NCBI GenBank assembly: GCA_020638675.1
Contig: JACKID010000001.1
Coordinates: 744,001-808,000 of the forward strand
Length of the DNA stretch: 64,000 nucleotides
Direction of reading: 5' to 3'
From: Planctomycetota bacterium
GTDB lineage: Bacteria; Planctomycetota; UBA8742; UBA2392
In this document: positions 8,675-17,867 of the stretch, piece by piece
Layout of the letters: every line of letters starts with the position of its first letter
How positions within the stretch are numbered: position 1 is the first letter of the stretch
The notes under the pieces: generated by a model
Told to the model about the DNA's origin: nothing
The model's input: only the letters and a program-made list of their open reading frames with translations
Database searches by the model: none
Translations under genes and position numbers: made by a program

Positions 8675-8875
8675 ATGTTTACTCTGGTTGGAGGACCGAT
8701 AGGCCCGGCAGGAATACTGGTGATTGCTTTCAGCGCGTTTGTGGCGGGCGCCATTGCCGCGTCGCTCGTGGCGGCTTACGTATGGCAGGCCCGCACGACG
8801 GCCGGGCGCGAGAAGCTTGAGCGCTATCGCGACCGCATCCGGTCACGTTTTCAGCGGAAGGGCACAGAACACTAG
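8675..8875 (+). CDS. Small single-pass membrane protein, 66 residues
   Basis: A strong AGGAGG sits 9 bases before the ATG. The N-terminal half is one hydrophobic segment (about residues 10-36, Gly/Ala-rich). The C-terminal half is basic and helical (EKLERYRDRIRSRFQRKG) and should face the cytoplasm. Function unknown. The stop codon TAG directly abuts the CTA (reverse TAG) of the convergent FG-GAP gene. Confidence 0.7.
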   Translation: MFTLVGGPIGPAGILVIAFSAFVAGAIAASLVAAYVWQARTTAGREKLERYRDRIRSRFQRKGTEH

Positions 8876-10309
8876 CTATTCGGCGTGCGCGGGGTTTCCT
8901 GTGCGCCGCAGGTTCGAACGGAAGGTCGTCCAGCCCGGGCCTTTGCCCTTCAGCTTGATCGCCATTGCTCGACCGTAGTTGTGGACGAAGTTGTCATTGC
9001 TGGTCCCTACGCCGATCACCAGGAAGTACTCCATCACGCCATCGCCGTCGAGGTCGGCCACAATGGGTGCCGACGAGATCTCTTCCCACTGCTCGTCCTT
9101 GTAGGTCGCGTCAAAGCGGAACGTTTCCTTGCCGTCCTTTGCGTCGAGGGCGACTACGGACTTCTGGTCGTTGAAGATGACATCCAGGTCGCCGTCGCCG
9201 TCAGCATCGGTGAATGCCGCGCCGCGGTCGAGGCCACCCGTGAGTCCCTGCTTCCACAACTCAGCACCATCGCCCGCCGCGAGGCAGTAGATGTTGTGTC
9301 CGCCGAAGACGAGCTCTTCTTTGCCATCCTTGTTGATATCGCCAACGCTGATGGGCGCGAACAGGTAGTCGTCATAGTGCTTGTGCCACTGCTGCTTGCC
9401 CTTGCCGTTGATTGCGTACACGTCGCCCTGGCAGGTCGTGACAAACACGGTTTTTTCATCCTTGGCAAGTGCGACGCCGTGGTAGATGCCCATCGACTTT
9501 TCGTTGCCTTCGGTCTTGAAAGACCAGAGCTCGGTGCCGTCCTTGCCGTTCAGCGCGTGAACGCAGTTGTCGCCGCGCCAGGTCGTGACGATGGCGTCGA
9601 GCGTCTTGTCGGCATTGAGGTCCACCAGCACAGGCTCGGACTGGATGCAGCCCTTGAAGCGCGCCTGCCAGAGCTGCTCCTGGTTCTTCGCCGAATAGCA
9701 CGTCACAGCCCCTTTGCCGTCGCGCTCCCACATGCTGCCGATGACGAATTCCTTTACGCCGTCGCCGTCGAGGTCGGCGATCGCAACCGGCGAATCGGTG
9801 CTGTTGGGCAGCTTGAACTTCCAGTTCAGGTCGCCATTAGGCGCGACGTCGTAGAAGTGTCCGGATGATGAATCGGCGCTGAACACCTCTAGTTTGCCGT
9901 CGCCATCAAGGTCGATCACGGCCGTGGAAGCATCGAGCGGCCCGGCATCGGACTTGTGCTTCCAGACCACTTCGCCGGTCGCGCCGCGCACGCAGAAGAG
10001 GTGCTGCTCGCCGAAGTAGCTTCCGAACACGACCTCCGGCTTGCCGTCGCCGTCGAGGTCGGCCACGGTCGCGGAGCCCTTGAGATCCGACTTCATGTCT
10101 AGGGTCCAGAGCACGCCTTCGGGTAGCTGGTTCCCGCCGAGCTCGCGTTTCAGCTCTTCAAGCTCTTTGCGCAGCTTTGCCGCCTCGTCCTCGAGCTTCT
10201 TGAGGCGCTCTTCCAGTTTGCCCAGTTTCTGGGCCGGCGTTTCGGATTCCTGCGCGACAATCGCGCTCGCCAGCACCAGCAGTGCCGTCAGTACGCAGAG
10301 TGCTCTCAT
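8876..10309 (-). CDS. Exported FG-GAP/VCBS-repeat protein with coiled-coil stalk
   Basis: 477 residues from the ATG at 10307-10309. A signal peptide (ALCVLTALLVLASAIVAQ) is followed by a coiled coil of about 40 residues rich in Glu/Lys/Leu, then a propeller-like domain with repeated DLDGDGxxE calcium-binding loops (VADLDGDGKPEVVFGS, IDLDGDGKLEV, IADLDGDGVKEFV, DINKDGKEELVFGG, DADGDGDLDVIF). Such repeats form integrin-like or PQQ-like propellers in extracellular proteins. The 38 in-frame upstream residues include the terminator sequence and are not thought to be translated. Confidence 0.85.
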   Translation of the reverse strand: MRALCVLTALLVLASAIVAQESETPAQKLGKLEERLKKLEDEAAKLRKELEELKRELGGNQLPEGVLWTLDMKSDLKGSATVADLDGDGKPEVVFGSYFGEQHLFCVRGATGEVVWKHKSDAGPLDASTAVIDLDGDGKLEVFSADSSSGHFYDVAPNGDLNWKFKLPNSTDSPVAIADLDGDGVKEFVIGSMWERDGKGAVTCYSAKNQEQLWQARFKGCIQSEPVLVDLNADKTLDAIVTTWRGDNCVHALNGKDGTELWSFKTEGNEKSMGIYHGVALAKDEKTVFVTTCQGDVYAINGKGKQQWHKHYDDYLFAPISVGDINKDGKEELVFGGHNIYCLAAGDGAELWKQGLTGGLDRGAAFTDADGDGDLDVIFNDQKSVVALDAKDGKETFRFDATYKDEQWEEISSAPIVADLDGDGVMEYFLVIGVGTSNDNFVHNYGRAMAIKLKGKGPGWTTFRSNLRRTGNPAHAE

Positions 10310-10351
10310 GGTAACCCCCGGCCGCATGATACCTTTTAAGGCCGTTAAAGG

Positions 10352-10388
10352 CGGAAACGCCCCGGCATTCACCGGGGCGTTTTTTTTT
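10352..10388. terminator. Strong GC hairpin flanked by an A/T tract
   Basis: Inverted repeat AACGCCCCGG / CCGGGGCGTT with the loop CATTCA, followed on the plus strand by a run of T. It sits just after the stop of the minus-strand lipoprotein gene and just before the FG-GAP gene. For the minus-strand transcript the A-run precedes the hairpin, and only a short U-run follows. It therefore separates the two minus-strand genes but would be strongest for plus-strand transcription. Confidence 0.75.
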
Positions 10389-10398
10389 GGAGGGGCGC

Positions 10399-11157
10399 TT
10401 ACTTCTTTTCGTCGGGCTTCCACTTGAGCCAGGCTTCGACCTTCTCGTCGAAACTGACGCCGGTCAGCTCCATGACCACGTCGCCGTTCATTTCCATCTT
10501 GATCACCTTGCTGAACCAGCCATTTTCAGCCGTCCAGGTCTTGGTGGTGTTGCCGTCGGACTTGACGATCACCAGTTCGCCGTCGAACTTCTTGCCGGCC
10601 AATTCGACCCCCTTGAAGTCTTCCTTCAGGACGATGCCGTTGAACTCGGGCGTGGTGCCGCCGTTGGTGTCCTTCCAATCCATCACTTCAATTTCCTGCG
10701 GCTCTTCGCCCGGCTTGCCGATCCAGGCCCTCTTGACGTTCGGCTTGCCCTGCTCGGCCCAGGCGTCGACCTGGTAGGCGAGGATGTAGCCCTGGCCCAT
10801 GTCGTTCTCGACGATGAACTCGCTCTTGGTGCCTTCGGCCTTGGCGGCCACCTGCCACTTGTTGACGCTCTTCTGGCCGCCGAAGCTGCTGGTGACTTCC
10901 CAGTACTGGCCGACCGAGACGAACTCGTGCAGCACAACGAAGGGCGAAGCCTTCTGCTGGCCTTCGGTGTACATCTTGATCATCATGTCGGCCATGTCGG
11001 TGCTGCCACCGCCGCCGTTGCAGCTGCCGCCGCACGCGCTTTCGCCGCACGCGCCGCCGCTGCCGTTGTCGGTCTCGCCGCTGCCGGAGCTTTTGCAGCC
11101 CACGAAGGCCAGCCCGGCGATCAGCAGTGCCGCGAGCATCACAAATGTTTTCTGCAT
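10399..11157 (-). CDS. Hypothetical lipoprotein, 252 residues
   Basis: The signal peptide ends in the lipobox LAFVGC. The Gly/Ser/Cys-rich linker after it contains several closely spaced cysteines (GACGESACGGSC), which may bind a metal or form disulfides. The remaining 190 residues look like a beta-rich soluble domain without a recognised family. Some DUF1579-like or LolA-like proteins have similar two-strand patterns, but I cannot assign one. A hairpin terminator follows. Likely in the outer or cytoplasmic membrane, facing the periplasm. Confidence 0.75.
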   Translation of the reverse strand: MQKTFVMLAALLIAGLAFVGCKSSGSGETDNGSGGACGESACGGSCNGGGGSTDMADMMIKMYTEGQQKASPFVVLHEFVSVGQYWEVTSSFGGQKSVNKWQVAAKAEGTKSEFIVENDMGQGYILAYQVDAWAEQGKPNVKRAWIGKPGEEPQEIEVMDWKDTNGGTTPEFNGIVLKEDFKGVELAGKKFDGELVIVKSDGNTTKTWTAENGWFSKVIKMEMNGDVVMELTGVSFDEKVEAWLKWKPDEKK

Positions 11158-11294
11158 GGTTAGTGACTCCGTAAGGTCTGGTTGATCGAATCCGTTGCCG
11201 TGGAGTCTTGTAGCAGGGGGTCTTAAAGGCCGCGTGAAGATCGTGTTGGGCGGTCATAAACCCGTTCGGCGAAGCACTTGAGGTTCGTGCAGAC

Positions 11295-12632
11295 TTGAAA
11301 CCACTGGTCATCATCAATGTCGTCGGGCTGACGCCGCGCCTGCTGAAGCACGCGCCACGACTGCGTCAGTTGAAGTCGAGCCCCATGACCGGTGTGTTTC
11401 CGGGCGTCACGATGACTGCGCAGGCCAGCATGCTGACGGGTACTGCCCCGAACGTGCACGGGGTGGTCGGCAACACGTGGTACTGGCGCGAACTGGGCGA
11501 GGTGCGCAACTGGGTGCAGACGAACGCCCTGATGCAGGCGGAACCGCTGTACCGCGAGGCGCAGAAGCTCAACCCCGAGTTCAGCTGTGCCAAGATGTTC
11601 TGGTGGTTCAACCAGGGCAGCGGCTGCAAGTACAGCGTGACGCCCAAGCCCCACTACGGCAGCGACGGCAGCAAGGAGTTCGACATCCTCACCGAGCCGC
11701 CGGAGTTGGCAGAGGCACTGAAGGCGTTGCATGGGGAATTCCCGTTTCAGGCCTTCTGGGGACCGATGGCGGGACTGCCGAGCAGCGAGTGGATCGCGCG
11801 GGCGACCGCCACCGTCATGCGCGAGAAGAAGCCCACCTTGACGCTGTGCTACCTGCCGCATCTCGACTACGACTATCAGCGTCTCGGCAGCGCAGCCGAT
11901 GACGCGAAGCTGGTGGGGGAAGTCGATGCGTGCGCCGCGACGGTGCTCGCCGCCGCGGAAGACCTTGGCGCAAACGTCCTGGTCGTCAGCGAATATGGGC
12001 TGAAAGCTGTGAGCAAGCCGGTCTACCTGAACCGCGTGCTGCGGCGCGAGGGCTTGCTGCGTGTTCGCGGCGGACCGTTCGGTGAGATGCTGGATGTGCA
12101 CGAGAGCCGCGCGTTCGCCGTCAGCGATCACCAGGCCGCGCATGTCTACGTGCGCAACCCGAACGACGTTGCGCCGGTGCGCCGGCAACTGGCGGCGATC
12201 GAGGGTGTGGCGCGCGTGCTGGATCGCGAGGCGCAGGCCGAGTTGCAGATCGACCACGAACGCAGCGGCGAGCTTGTGGTGCTAAGCACGCCCGATGCCT
12301 GGTTTGCGTATCCATACTGGATGGACGACGACCTTGCGCCGGACTTCGCCCGCAGCGTCGACATACACCGCAAGCCGGGCTACGACCCGTGCGAGCTGTT
12401 CCTGGCCGGGAGCAAGGCTTCCATGGGCGTGACGCTGCTGAAGAAGAAGGCCGGGCTGCGCTATCGCTTCAAGTCGTGCCCGCTGGACGCGTCCATCGTG
12501 AAGGGCAGCCACGGACTGCCGGCCGCGAGTCCGGACGACGGACCGGTGATCGCAGGCAGCACGTCGCTGCCCGAAGGAATGTCCATGCTGGATGTAAAGA
12601 GCCTGGCGCTGCGGCTGATGGAGCTGGGCTGA
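11295..12632 (+). CDS. Alkaline phosphatase-superfamily phosphodiesterase (nucleotide pyrophosphatase type)
   Basis: 445 residues starting at a TTG (11295-11297), with GAGG about 12 bases upstream. No in-frame ATG fits, because the conserved first strand KPLVIINVVGLTP starts right after the TTG. The nucleophile region is FPGVTMTAQASMLTGTAPNVHGVVGNTWYW, matching the Thr-centred site of the type I phosphodiesterase/nucleotide pyrophosphatase family. Further metal-ligand regions are YLPHLDYDYQ, LVVSEYG (Glu where SDHG is usual) and AVSDHQAAHVY. No signal peptide, so probably cytoplasmic. The substrate is unknown. Confidence 0.85.
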   Translation: MKPLVIINVVGLTPRLLKHAPRLRQLKSSPMTGVFPGVTMTAQASMLTGTAPNVHGVVGNTWYWRELGEVRNWVQTNALMQAEPLYREAQKLNPEFSCAKMFWWFNQGSGCKYSVTPKPHYGSDGSKEFDILTEPPELAEALKALHGEFPFQAFWGPMAGLPSSEWIARATATVMREKKPTLTLCYLPHLDYDYQRLGSAADDAKLVGEVDACAATVLAAAEDLGANVLVVSEYGLKAVSKPVYLNRVLRREGLLRVRGGPFGEMLDVHESRAFAVSDHQAAHVYVRNPNDVAPVRRQLAAIEGVARVLDREAQAELQIDHERSGELVVLSTPDAWFAYPYWMDDDLAPDFARSVDIHRKPGYDPCELFLAGSKASMGVTLLKKKAGLRYRFKSCPLDASIVKGSHGLPAASPDDGPVIAGSTSLPEGMSMLDVKSLALRLMELG

Positions 12633-12638
12633 AAATGA

Positions 12639-12664
12639 AAAGCCCCCGCGAGTGCGGGGGCTTT
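12639..12664. terminator. Rho-independent-type hairpin between convergent genes
   Basis: Perfect 11-bp inverted repeat AAAGCCCCCGC / GCGGGGGCTTT with the loop GAGT, 6 bases after the phosphodiesterase stop and 15 bases beyond the stop of the convergent coiled-coil gene. A-rich and T-rich ends on both sides make it suitable for both directions. Confidence 0.8.
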
Positions 12665-12679
12665 GTGTTGGTGACGGGT

Positions 12680-13651
12680 TTACTCGTCCTTCTTGCGCTC
12701 GGCCGTCTTCTTGGTGACTTCCTTGTTGAACTTGTCCCAGAAGTCCTTGTACTTGGCCGGCTCGCGCTTGTCGTCACTGCTGGCGCCGTCCTTCATGTCC
12801 TTGTTCTTCTTGTCAGCCTGGAAGCCGCCTTCCTTGGCGCGTTCGTACTCCTCGACCTTGTCTTCCGGCTTCATTTCGCCTTCGCCGGGTTGATAGCCTT
12901 CTTCGGCGCCCTTGCTCGGCTTCTTGTTGTTGCCGCCTTGCGGGTTGCCTTCGCCTTCCTTGGGGTCCTTGGTCTGCTGGCCCTTGTCGTTCTTCGGCTG
13001 ACCCTGTCCCTGGCCCTGACCCTGGCTTTTGGCCTTGATGTCGTGCGCGAGCTCAAGCGAGTCGTCGAGTTCTTTCTTGGCGGCCTCGACGGCGTCGTCC
13101 TGCTTCTTGAGCGTCTCTTCAATCTTCTTCTCGGCCGCCTGCTGTTTCTGGATGATGCCGTCCATCGTGTCCTGGCTCTGGGACAGCTTCTTCAGCAGCT
13201 CGGGGTTCTTGCGCAGCAGCTCAGTCAACTCGTCGCTGCTCTGCGCGATCTTCTTGATCTCTTCGTTGCTTTTGCCGGTGGCCTTGGCGACCTCTTGCGG
13301 GTTTTCCTCGATCTGCTTGCGCAGGCCTTCGGGCATTTCATCAAGCTTGCCCTGCTCCATCGCTTCCTTGAGCTTCTTGACGCGCTCGGCGATGACGTCG
13401 GCCTTGGGCGAATCCAGCGATGCCTTGGCAAGCTCGTTCTCGAGCTCGCCCATTTCGTCGCTGGCCTTCTTCATCAGCTTGTGAAGCTCGGCGATCATTT
13501 CCTCGACGGACTTGCCGCCCTCTTTGGCTTCGCCTTCCGTGCCTTCTCCACCCCATTCGCCGCCTTCACCACGGCCGCCGTCCTGGGCATTGAGTGCGGC
13601 AGGCGCTGCGAACAGCCCGGCCATCGCGATTGCGAGCATCAGCTTTTTCAT
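12680..13651 (-). CDS. Secreted coiled-coil protein, 323 residues
   Basis: The ATG at 13649-13651 has AGGAAG upstream. A signal peptide (KKLMLAIAMAGLFAAPAALNAQ) is followed by a Gly/Glu-rich segment. A long charged helical region then runs to about residue 205, with heptad-like Leu/Ile spacing. After that come a disordered Gln/Gly/Lys stretch (SQGQGQGQGQPKNDKG) and a charged tail. No enzyme motif. It resembles, on a small scale, the 1311-residue coiled-coil protein directly upstream. It has its own promoter-like element at 13700-13726. Probably an envelope-associated structural protein; the function is not known. Confidence 0.8.
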   Translation of the reverse strand: MKKLMLAIAMAGLFAAPAALNAQDGGRGEGGEWGGEGTEGEAKEGGKSVEEMIAELHKLMKKASDEMGELENELAKASLDSPKADVIAERVKKLKEAMEQGKLDEMPEGLRKQIEENPQEVAKATGKSNEEIKKIAQSSDELTELLRKNPELLKKLSQSQDTMDGIIQKQQAAEKKIEETLKKQDDAVEAAKKELDDSLELAHDIKAKSQGQGQGQGQPKNDKGQQTKDPKEGEGNPQGGNNKKPSKGAEEGYQPGEGEMKPEDKVEEYERAKEGGFQADKKNKDMKDGASSDDKREPAKYKDFWDKFNKEVTKKTAERKKDE

Positions 13652-13699
13652 CGTCTTCTTCCTTGGTTCGGTCCTGTCGACCGTTGTCATTCTATCGGT

Positions 13700-13726
13700 T
13701 TAACGCTGCCCATTCACTGCAGGTTC
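13700..13726 (-). promoter_or_regulatory. Candidate ECF promoter for the 323-residue coiled-coil gene
   Basis: On the minus strand, GAACC (13726-13722), a 16-base spacer, then CGTTAA (13705-13700) followed by ACC. The pattern matches those before the sigma factor gene, the long coiled-coil gene and the two anti-sigma-like genes. It lies in the 79-bp gap after the stop at 13731. Confidence 0.5.
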
Positions 13727-13730
13727 CTGC

Positions 13731-16700
13731 CTATTCCGGCTGATAGCCCGGGATCTGCTTGCGCAGATCGTCCCAGGTCTTCTTCAGCGCGGCCTGCTCG
13801 GCCGAGTAGCGCTCGTAGAGCCGGCGGTAGTAGTCCGGCATGTTGTCGCGGTCGTACTCCTTGGCCATTTCGCCGAGGTTGCGAATCTTCTCGCCGAGCG
13901 ACTTCTGCTCTTCGTACACCAGCTCCATTTCGGCGAGCTTGCTGACCAAGGGCTCGGCCTGCGGCTGCCCCTGGCCCGGGGGCGGTGAGCCCTGGTCGCC
14001 TTTTTCGCGCTTCTTGGCGAGGCGTTTGCGTTCGCCTTCGACAGCGCCGAGCATGCGGTCGAGCTTCTCGATCACTTCCTGCTGGTCGAGCTGGGTGCCT
14101 TCGCCGACCTCGCGGCCCTCGATCTGGCCCATGATCTCGTTCAGCAGCTTGTTGATCAACTCCATGTTGTTGGTGAAGCCGCCGTACTGGCCGGTCTTGA
14201 GCGCCTCGAGGCAATCGTCACCGAGCGTCTTCACTTCCTCCTGCTCTCCGTACAGGGCCTTGGCCTGGCGCTTGAGCGCGGTGTTCCAGTCGCCGCCGCG
14301 CTGGCGGACCTGCAGGTCAAGCTCAACGGTGTCGCTGTTGGCCTGAAGCTGCTTTTCCTTCATGGCCTTGAGCGTCTCTTCGACCTTGACCAGCATCTGT
14401 TCCTGCTGGCTCTGGACGTACTCGTTCTTTTCTTCCTTGAGCGCGTCGCTGGCTTCTTTCAGCTTTTCTTCGGCCTTCTTCTGCTCTTCTTCGGCTTCGC
14501 TGCTGTTCTGCTTGTTCAGGTCTTCGCGGGCCTTCTTCATGGCGCGCTGTGCGTCCTGCGCGGCCTTCTGGGCCTGCTGGTTCTCGTTGTTCTGCGGGTT
14601 CTTGTTGAATTCCTCGAGCTTCTTCTCCAGGTCCTTCTGGCGTTCCTCGAGCTCGACGAACTTACGACGTTCCTTTTCGTCGATGGATTCGTTCTGCGCC
14701 TCCTGCAGCTTTTCGATGGCCTTGTCCATCTTCTCGACGGCCTTCTGCTGGTTCTCGCTGCTCTTCTTCGGGTCGGCCTGGTTCAGGTTGTCCGAAGCCT
14801 TCTTCATTTCCTCTTCGGCCTGCTTGAGGTTGTCGCGTGCCTCGGCCTCGGACGGCGTCATTTCCTTGCCGTCGGGCGTTTTCTCAAGCTGCTTGGACAG
14901 GTCGTCGACCTTCTCGGACAGCTTGTCCTGGTTCTCGGCGAGCTTCTTGGCGGCGTCGGCCTGCTTCTGGTCAAGTTGGGCCTGCTCCTTCTTGAGCTGG
15001 TCGATGGCCTTGTCGAGTTTCTGCTGCGCCTGCGCCTGCGCGTCCTGAGCCTTCTGCATCTGCTCAGAGCGCTGCTGCTCGCCGGACTTCTGGTCGCCTG
15101 ACTTCGGATCACCAGACTTGGGGTCACCGGATTTCGGGTCGCCCGACTTGGGATCGCCTGACTTCGGGTCACCGGACTTGGGATCGCCGGATTTCGGGTC
15201 ACCAGATTTTGGATCGCCCGACTTCGGGTCGCCGCTCTGGCTGGCCTCGGCGGCCTTCTTCAGGGCCTCGGCCGCTTCCTGCATGGCCTTGGCGGCCTCG
15301 CTGGCTTCCTTGCTGGCCTGACCGTTGTTTTCCTTGCTCTGGGCGTTGCCGGCTTCCTTGGCCATCTTGTCGAGGGCTTCGGCGGCTTCGGCCGCGCGGC
15401 GAGCCATGTCGTCCTGCTTCTCGCTGGCGCCTTCGAGTGCCTTGGCGCCACGCTCAGCGTCGAGGCGGCGCTGCAGGCCTTCGCGGGCCTGGCTGATCTT
15501 GTCCAGCGCGTCGGTTTCATTCTGCACGCCGGTCTGGCCGTCCTGCTTCTCCATGGCCTCGGCGGCTTTGGCCGAGTTTTGCGCGGCTTCCTTCAGTCCC
15601 TCGCGGGCCTGGCGTGCGCCTTCCTTCGCGTCCGCGGCTTCCTCAAGCATGCGGGCGACGTCTTCGGCATCGCGCGCGGCCTTCTGGGCTTCCGCACCCG
15701 GGGCGCGCTCGGCTTCGCGCTGCATGGCGCGGGCGAGCTCGGCCGCGTCGCGCATGGTTTCGGCAGACGCCTCGCCGTTTTCCTTCATTTCGTTCTGGAG
15801 CTGCTCCAGCTTCTTGTCCATTGCCTTGGCGTTGCCGCGCATGACGCGGTCTTCCGATTCCTGCAGCGGCTTGGACGATTCGCGGGCGCGATCAATGGCC
15901 TGCTGGATGCCTTCCTTGTCGACCTGCGGCTCGGGCAGCTTGTTCACGTCATTGGCCAGGTCGTCGAGCTTCTTGGCCAACTCGTTCTGCTTCTCGGCCG
16001 CCTTGCTGAAGTCCGGCTTGCCCTGTGAATCCATGCCCTCGCTGCTCTTGAGCTGGGCTTTGGCTTCTTCAAGACTCTTCATCGCCTCGGCCATCCTGGC
16101 TTCGGCGTTATCGGTTTCCGCGTTGTCGAGCTTCTCGGCCGCCTCCTCCATGGCCTTCTGGGCCGCTTCCAGTTTCTCCTGCGCGTAGTCGGCCTCGCTG
16201 GCCTTGTCGGCGTTTTCCTCGCCGCGTTCCTTGCGCTGCTTGGCGATCTGGTTGGCGAGCGCCTTGAGGTCCTTGTTCAGCTTCTCGGCGTTGGCCTTGG
16301 CGTTCTCCTCGCCGGCCTTGGCGCGCTTGAGGTCATTGTTCGCCTGCGCCGAGGGCTTCAGCGCTTCGGAGGCTTCCTTCAGCGCCTTGTTGGCTTCGTC
16401 CTGCGCCTTCTCGGCGGCGTCGGGATCGCCCTGGTCAAGCGCGTCCTGCGCCTTCTGGCTCTGCTCGGCCGCGCGGTCGAGTGCCTCGCGCGCCTTGCGT
16501 GCCTCTACGCCTTGCGGGGCGTCCTTGGTTGCTTCCTTGGCCTGCTCGATGGCGTCCTGCGCGGCCTTCTGTTGTTCCTCGAGGCGGTCCATCACCTCCT
16601 TGGGCAGCTGGGTGTTCGCGCCCTGGCGTTGCGCATTTTCGGTGCGCGTGCTGCGGTAGGCTTCGAGCTGCTTCTCCTCGGCGCGCTTGATGGCGTCGAG

Positions 16701-17666
16701 CGCCTTCTGGTTCGGCTCTTCGCCCGCCTTCTCGCTGTTCTTCTTGACGTCCGCCTGGTCCTTCATGAGGCGGTCGAGGTCCTTGCTGATCTGGTCGAGC
16801 GCCTTGAGGTTCTCGTCCTTTTCCTTGGCCTGGCGGGCTTCCTGCTCGAGCTTCTTGACCTCGTCGAGCGCCTTCTCAAGGTTCTCGATGTGCTCCTTCT
16901 GCTTCTGCTGCTCTTCGGCCTTGCGTTTCTCGAGGTCGCTGGATGCCCGCTCCTGGTCGTCCTTGAGGCGTTCCAGCTCGTTGATCTGCTGCTCAAGCTG
17001 TTCGCGCTTGGCCTGCAGGTCGTCGGTGTTGTCCTTGAGCTTTTCCTGCTCGGTCTTGAGGTCGCGCACGGACTGCTCGATCTCGTCGAGGCGGCGGGCC
17101 TTGTCGTTGTCGCGGGTCTTTTCGGTGTCGGAGCGGATGCGCATCTGGTCATCGCGCATGGCGTCAAGCGCGGCGATGCGGCTCTCGAGTTCCTTGATCT
17201 TCTCGTCTTCGCCGATCTTGGCGCCGTTTTCGAGCAGGTCGATCACCTCGGCAATCGCCTTTTCGATGTCCTTGCCCTTGGCGAGCGCGGTACGAACCTG
17301 GCCTTCACGGATGTTCTCTTCCGTGGTGCCCATGTCGTCTTCGATCTTCAGCTCATTGAGGCGCTTGAGCGCGGCCTGGATCTGCGGGATGCGGCGACGC
17401 TCTGTCAGGTCGTCGCTCTGCTCAAGCTCCAGCAGCAGTTTCTCAAGGCGATCGCGCAGGCTGACCAGCGCCTGGCGCGCGGCCTTCTGCTTTTCGGCGA
17501 TCTTCTCGAGTCGGTCTTCCTTGCTGGCGGCGGCCGGGTCGTCCTTCTTGCCGGCATCCTGCGCCTGCGGCGTGCGTGCGAGCATGACGGACATGGCAAT
17601 GGCGGCTGCGAGGCTGAAGAGTTGCTGCCAGTGGCGGGCGCGACGGCCGAGTCGGTTGAGCTTCAT
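13731..17666 (-). CDS. Very long secreted Ala/Glu/Lys coiled-coil protein, 1311 residues
   Basis: The ATG at 17664-17666 follows AGAGAGAA. The N-terminus is basic with a signal peptide (LFSLAAAIAMSVMLARTPQAQ). Nearly all the rest is charged alpha-helical coiled coil with very few aromatic residues. A tandem pentapeptide region interrupts it at about residues 811-860 (nine SGDPK units and one SGDQK; DNA at 15087-15236). A less repetitive, globular-looking C-terminus begins near residue 1130 (LDLQVRQRGGDWNTALKRQAK, KTGQYGGFTNNMELINKLL). The sigma/FecR/DUF4175 operon lies immediately upstream and the promoters match. A periplasmic spacer or scaffold is plausible but unproven. Confidence 0.85.
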   Translation of the reverse strand: MKLNRLGRRARHWQQLFSLAAAIAMSVMLARTPQAQDAGKKDDPAAASKEDRLEKIAEKQKAARQALVSLRDRLEKLLLELEQSDDLTERRRIPQIQAALKRLNELKIEDDMGTTEENIREGQVRTALAKGKDIEKAIAEVIDLLENGAKIGEDEKIKELESRIAALDAMRDDQMRIRSDTEKTRDNDKARRLDEIEQSVRDLKTEQEKLKDNTDDLQAKREQLEQQINELERLKDDQERASSDLEKRKAEEQQKQKEHIENLEKALDEVKKLEQEARQAKEKDENLKALDQISKDLDRLMKDQADVKKNSEKAGEEPNQKALDAIKRAEEKQLEAYRSTRTENAQRQGANTQLPKEVMDRLEEQQKAAQDAIEQAKEATKDAPQGVEARKAREALDRAAEQSQKAQDALDQGDPDAAEKAQDEANKALKEASEALKPSAQANNDLKRAKAGEENAKANAEKLNKDLKALANQIAKQRKERGEENADKASEADYAQEKLEAAQKAMEEAAEKLDNAETDNAEARMAEAMKSLEEAKAQLKSSEGMDSQGKPDFSKAAEKQNELAKKLDDLANDVNKLPEPQVDKEGIQQAIDRARESSKPLQESEDRVMRGNAKAMDKKLEQLQNEMKENGEASAETMRDAAELARAMQREAERAPGAEAQKAARDAEDVARMLEEAADAKEGARQAREGLKEAAQNSAKAAEAMEKQDGQTGVQNETDALDKISQAREGLQRRLDAERGAKALEGASEKQDDMARRAAEAAEALDKMAKEAGNAQSKENNGQASKEASEAAKAMQEAAEALKKAAEASQSGDPKSGDPKSGDPKSGDPKSGDPKSGDPKSGDPKSGDPKSGDPKSGDQKSGEQQRSEQMQKAQDAQAQAQQKLDKAIDQLKKEQAQLDQKQADAAKKLAENQDKLSEKVDDLSKQLEKTPDGKEMTPSEAEARDNLKQAEEEMKKASDNLNQADPKKSSENQQKAVEKMDKAIEKLQEAQNESIDEKERRKFVELEERQKDLEKKLEEFNKNPQNNENQQAQKAAQDAQRAMKKAREDLNKQNSSEAEEEQKKAEEKLKEASDALKEEKNEYVQSQQEQMLVKVEETLKAMKEKQLQANSDTVELDLQVRQRGGDWNTALKRQAKALYGEQEEVKTLGDDCLEALKTGQYGGFTNNMELINKLLNEIMGQIEGREVGEGTQLDQQEVIEKLDRMLGAVEGERKRLAKKREKGDQGSPPPGQGQPQAEPLVSKLAEMELVYEEQKSLGEKIRNLGEMAKEYDRDNMPDYYRRLYERYSAEQAALKKTWDDLRKQIPGYQPE
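15087..15236 (-). repeat. Ten tandem 15-bp units encoding SGDPK
   Basis: Ten in-frame 15-bp units encode nine SGDPK and one SGDQK. Units differ at synonymous third positions (for example CCG/CCA/CCC for Pro, AAG/AAA for Lys), so the array is not a fresh slippage product. It lies within the long coiled-coil gene and makes a flexible, charged linker between two helical segments. Confidence 0.9.
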
Positions 17667-17716
17667 TGGGTTCTCTCTATGTGCGAGGTCTGCCGGAAAC
17701 ACTGCGCTACACAGGT

Positions 17717-17743
17717 ATTACGCAAGGTCCGGCAGTGTGGTTC
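17717..17743 (-). promoter_or_regulatory. Candidate ECF promoter for the long coiled-coil gene
   Basis: On the minus strand, GAACC (17743-17739), a 16-base spacer, then CGTAAT (17722-17717) followed by ACC. The sigma factor gene upstream element is nearly identical (GAACC, 16 bases, CGTATTACC), and both have TTTAC a few bases before GAACC. The start codon is about 50 bases downstream. Confidence 0.55.
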
Positions 17744-17867
17744 ACACAGTAAAGGAAGAAAAACCACACCGTTTTCGGTTCCCGGCGTAAGTTGTGTCCA
17801 GCCAGGTACTTGTGATGGTTTCATGGACCGCGCGCAGAGGCGCGCCAGCTGGCCGGGACACGGAAAG

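Noticed and set aside
12389..13945. Plus-strand 518-codon open frame
   Set aside because: It is opposite the coiled-coil genes. The GC-rich, Lys/Glu-rich genes leave long open reverse frames that read as Leu/Phe/Ala strings. No ribosome-binding site.
15087..15236. Regular 15-bp repeats, CRISPR-like at first sight
   Set aside because: The units are contiguous, have no spacers and are in frame within a gene encoding SGDPK.
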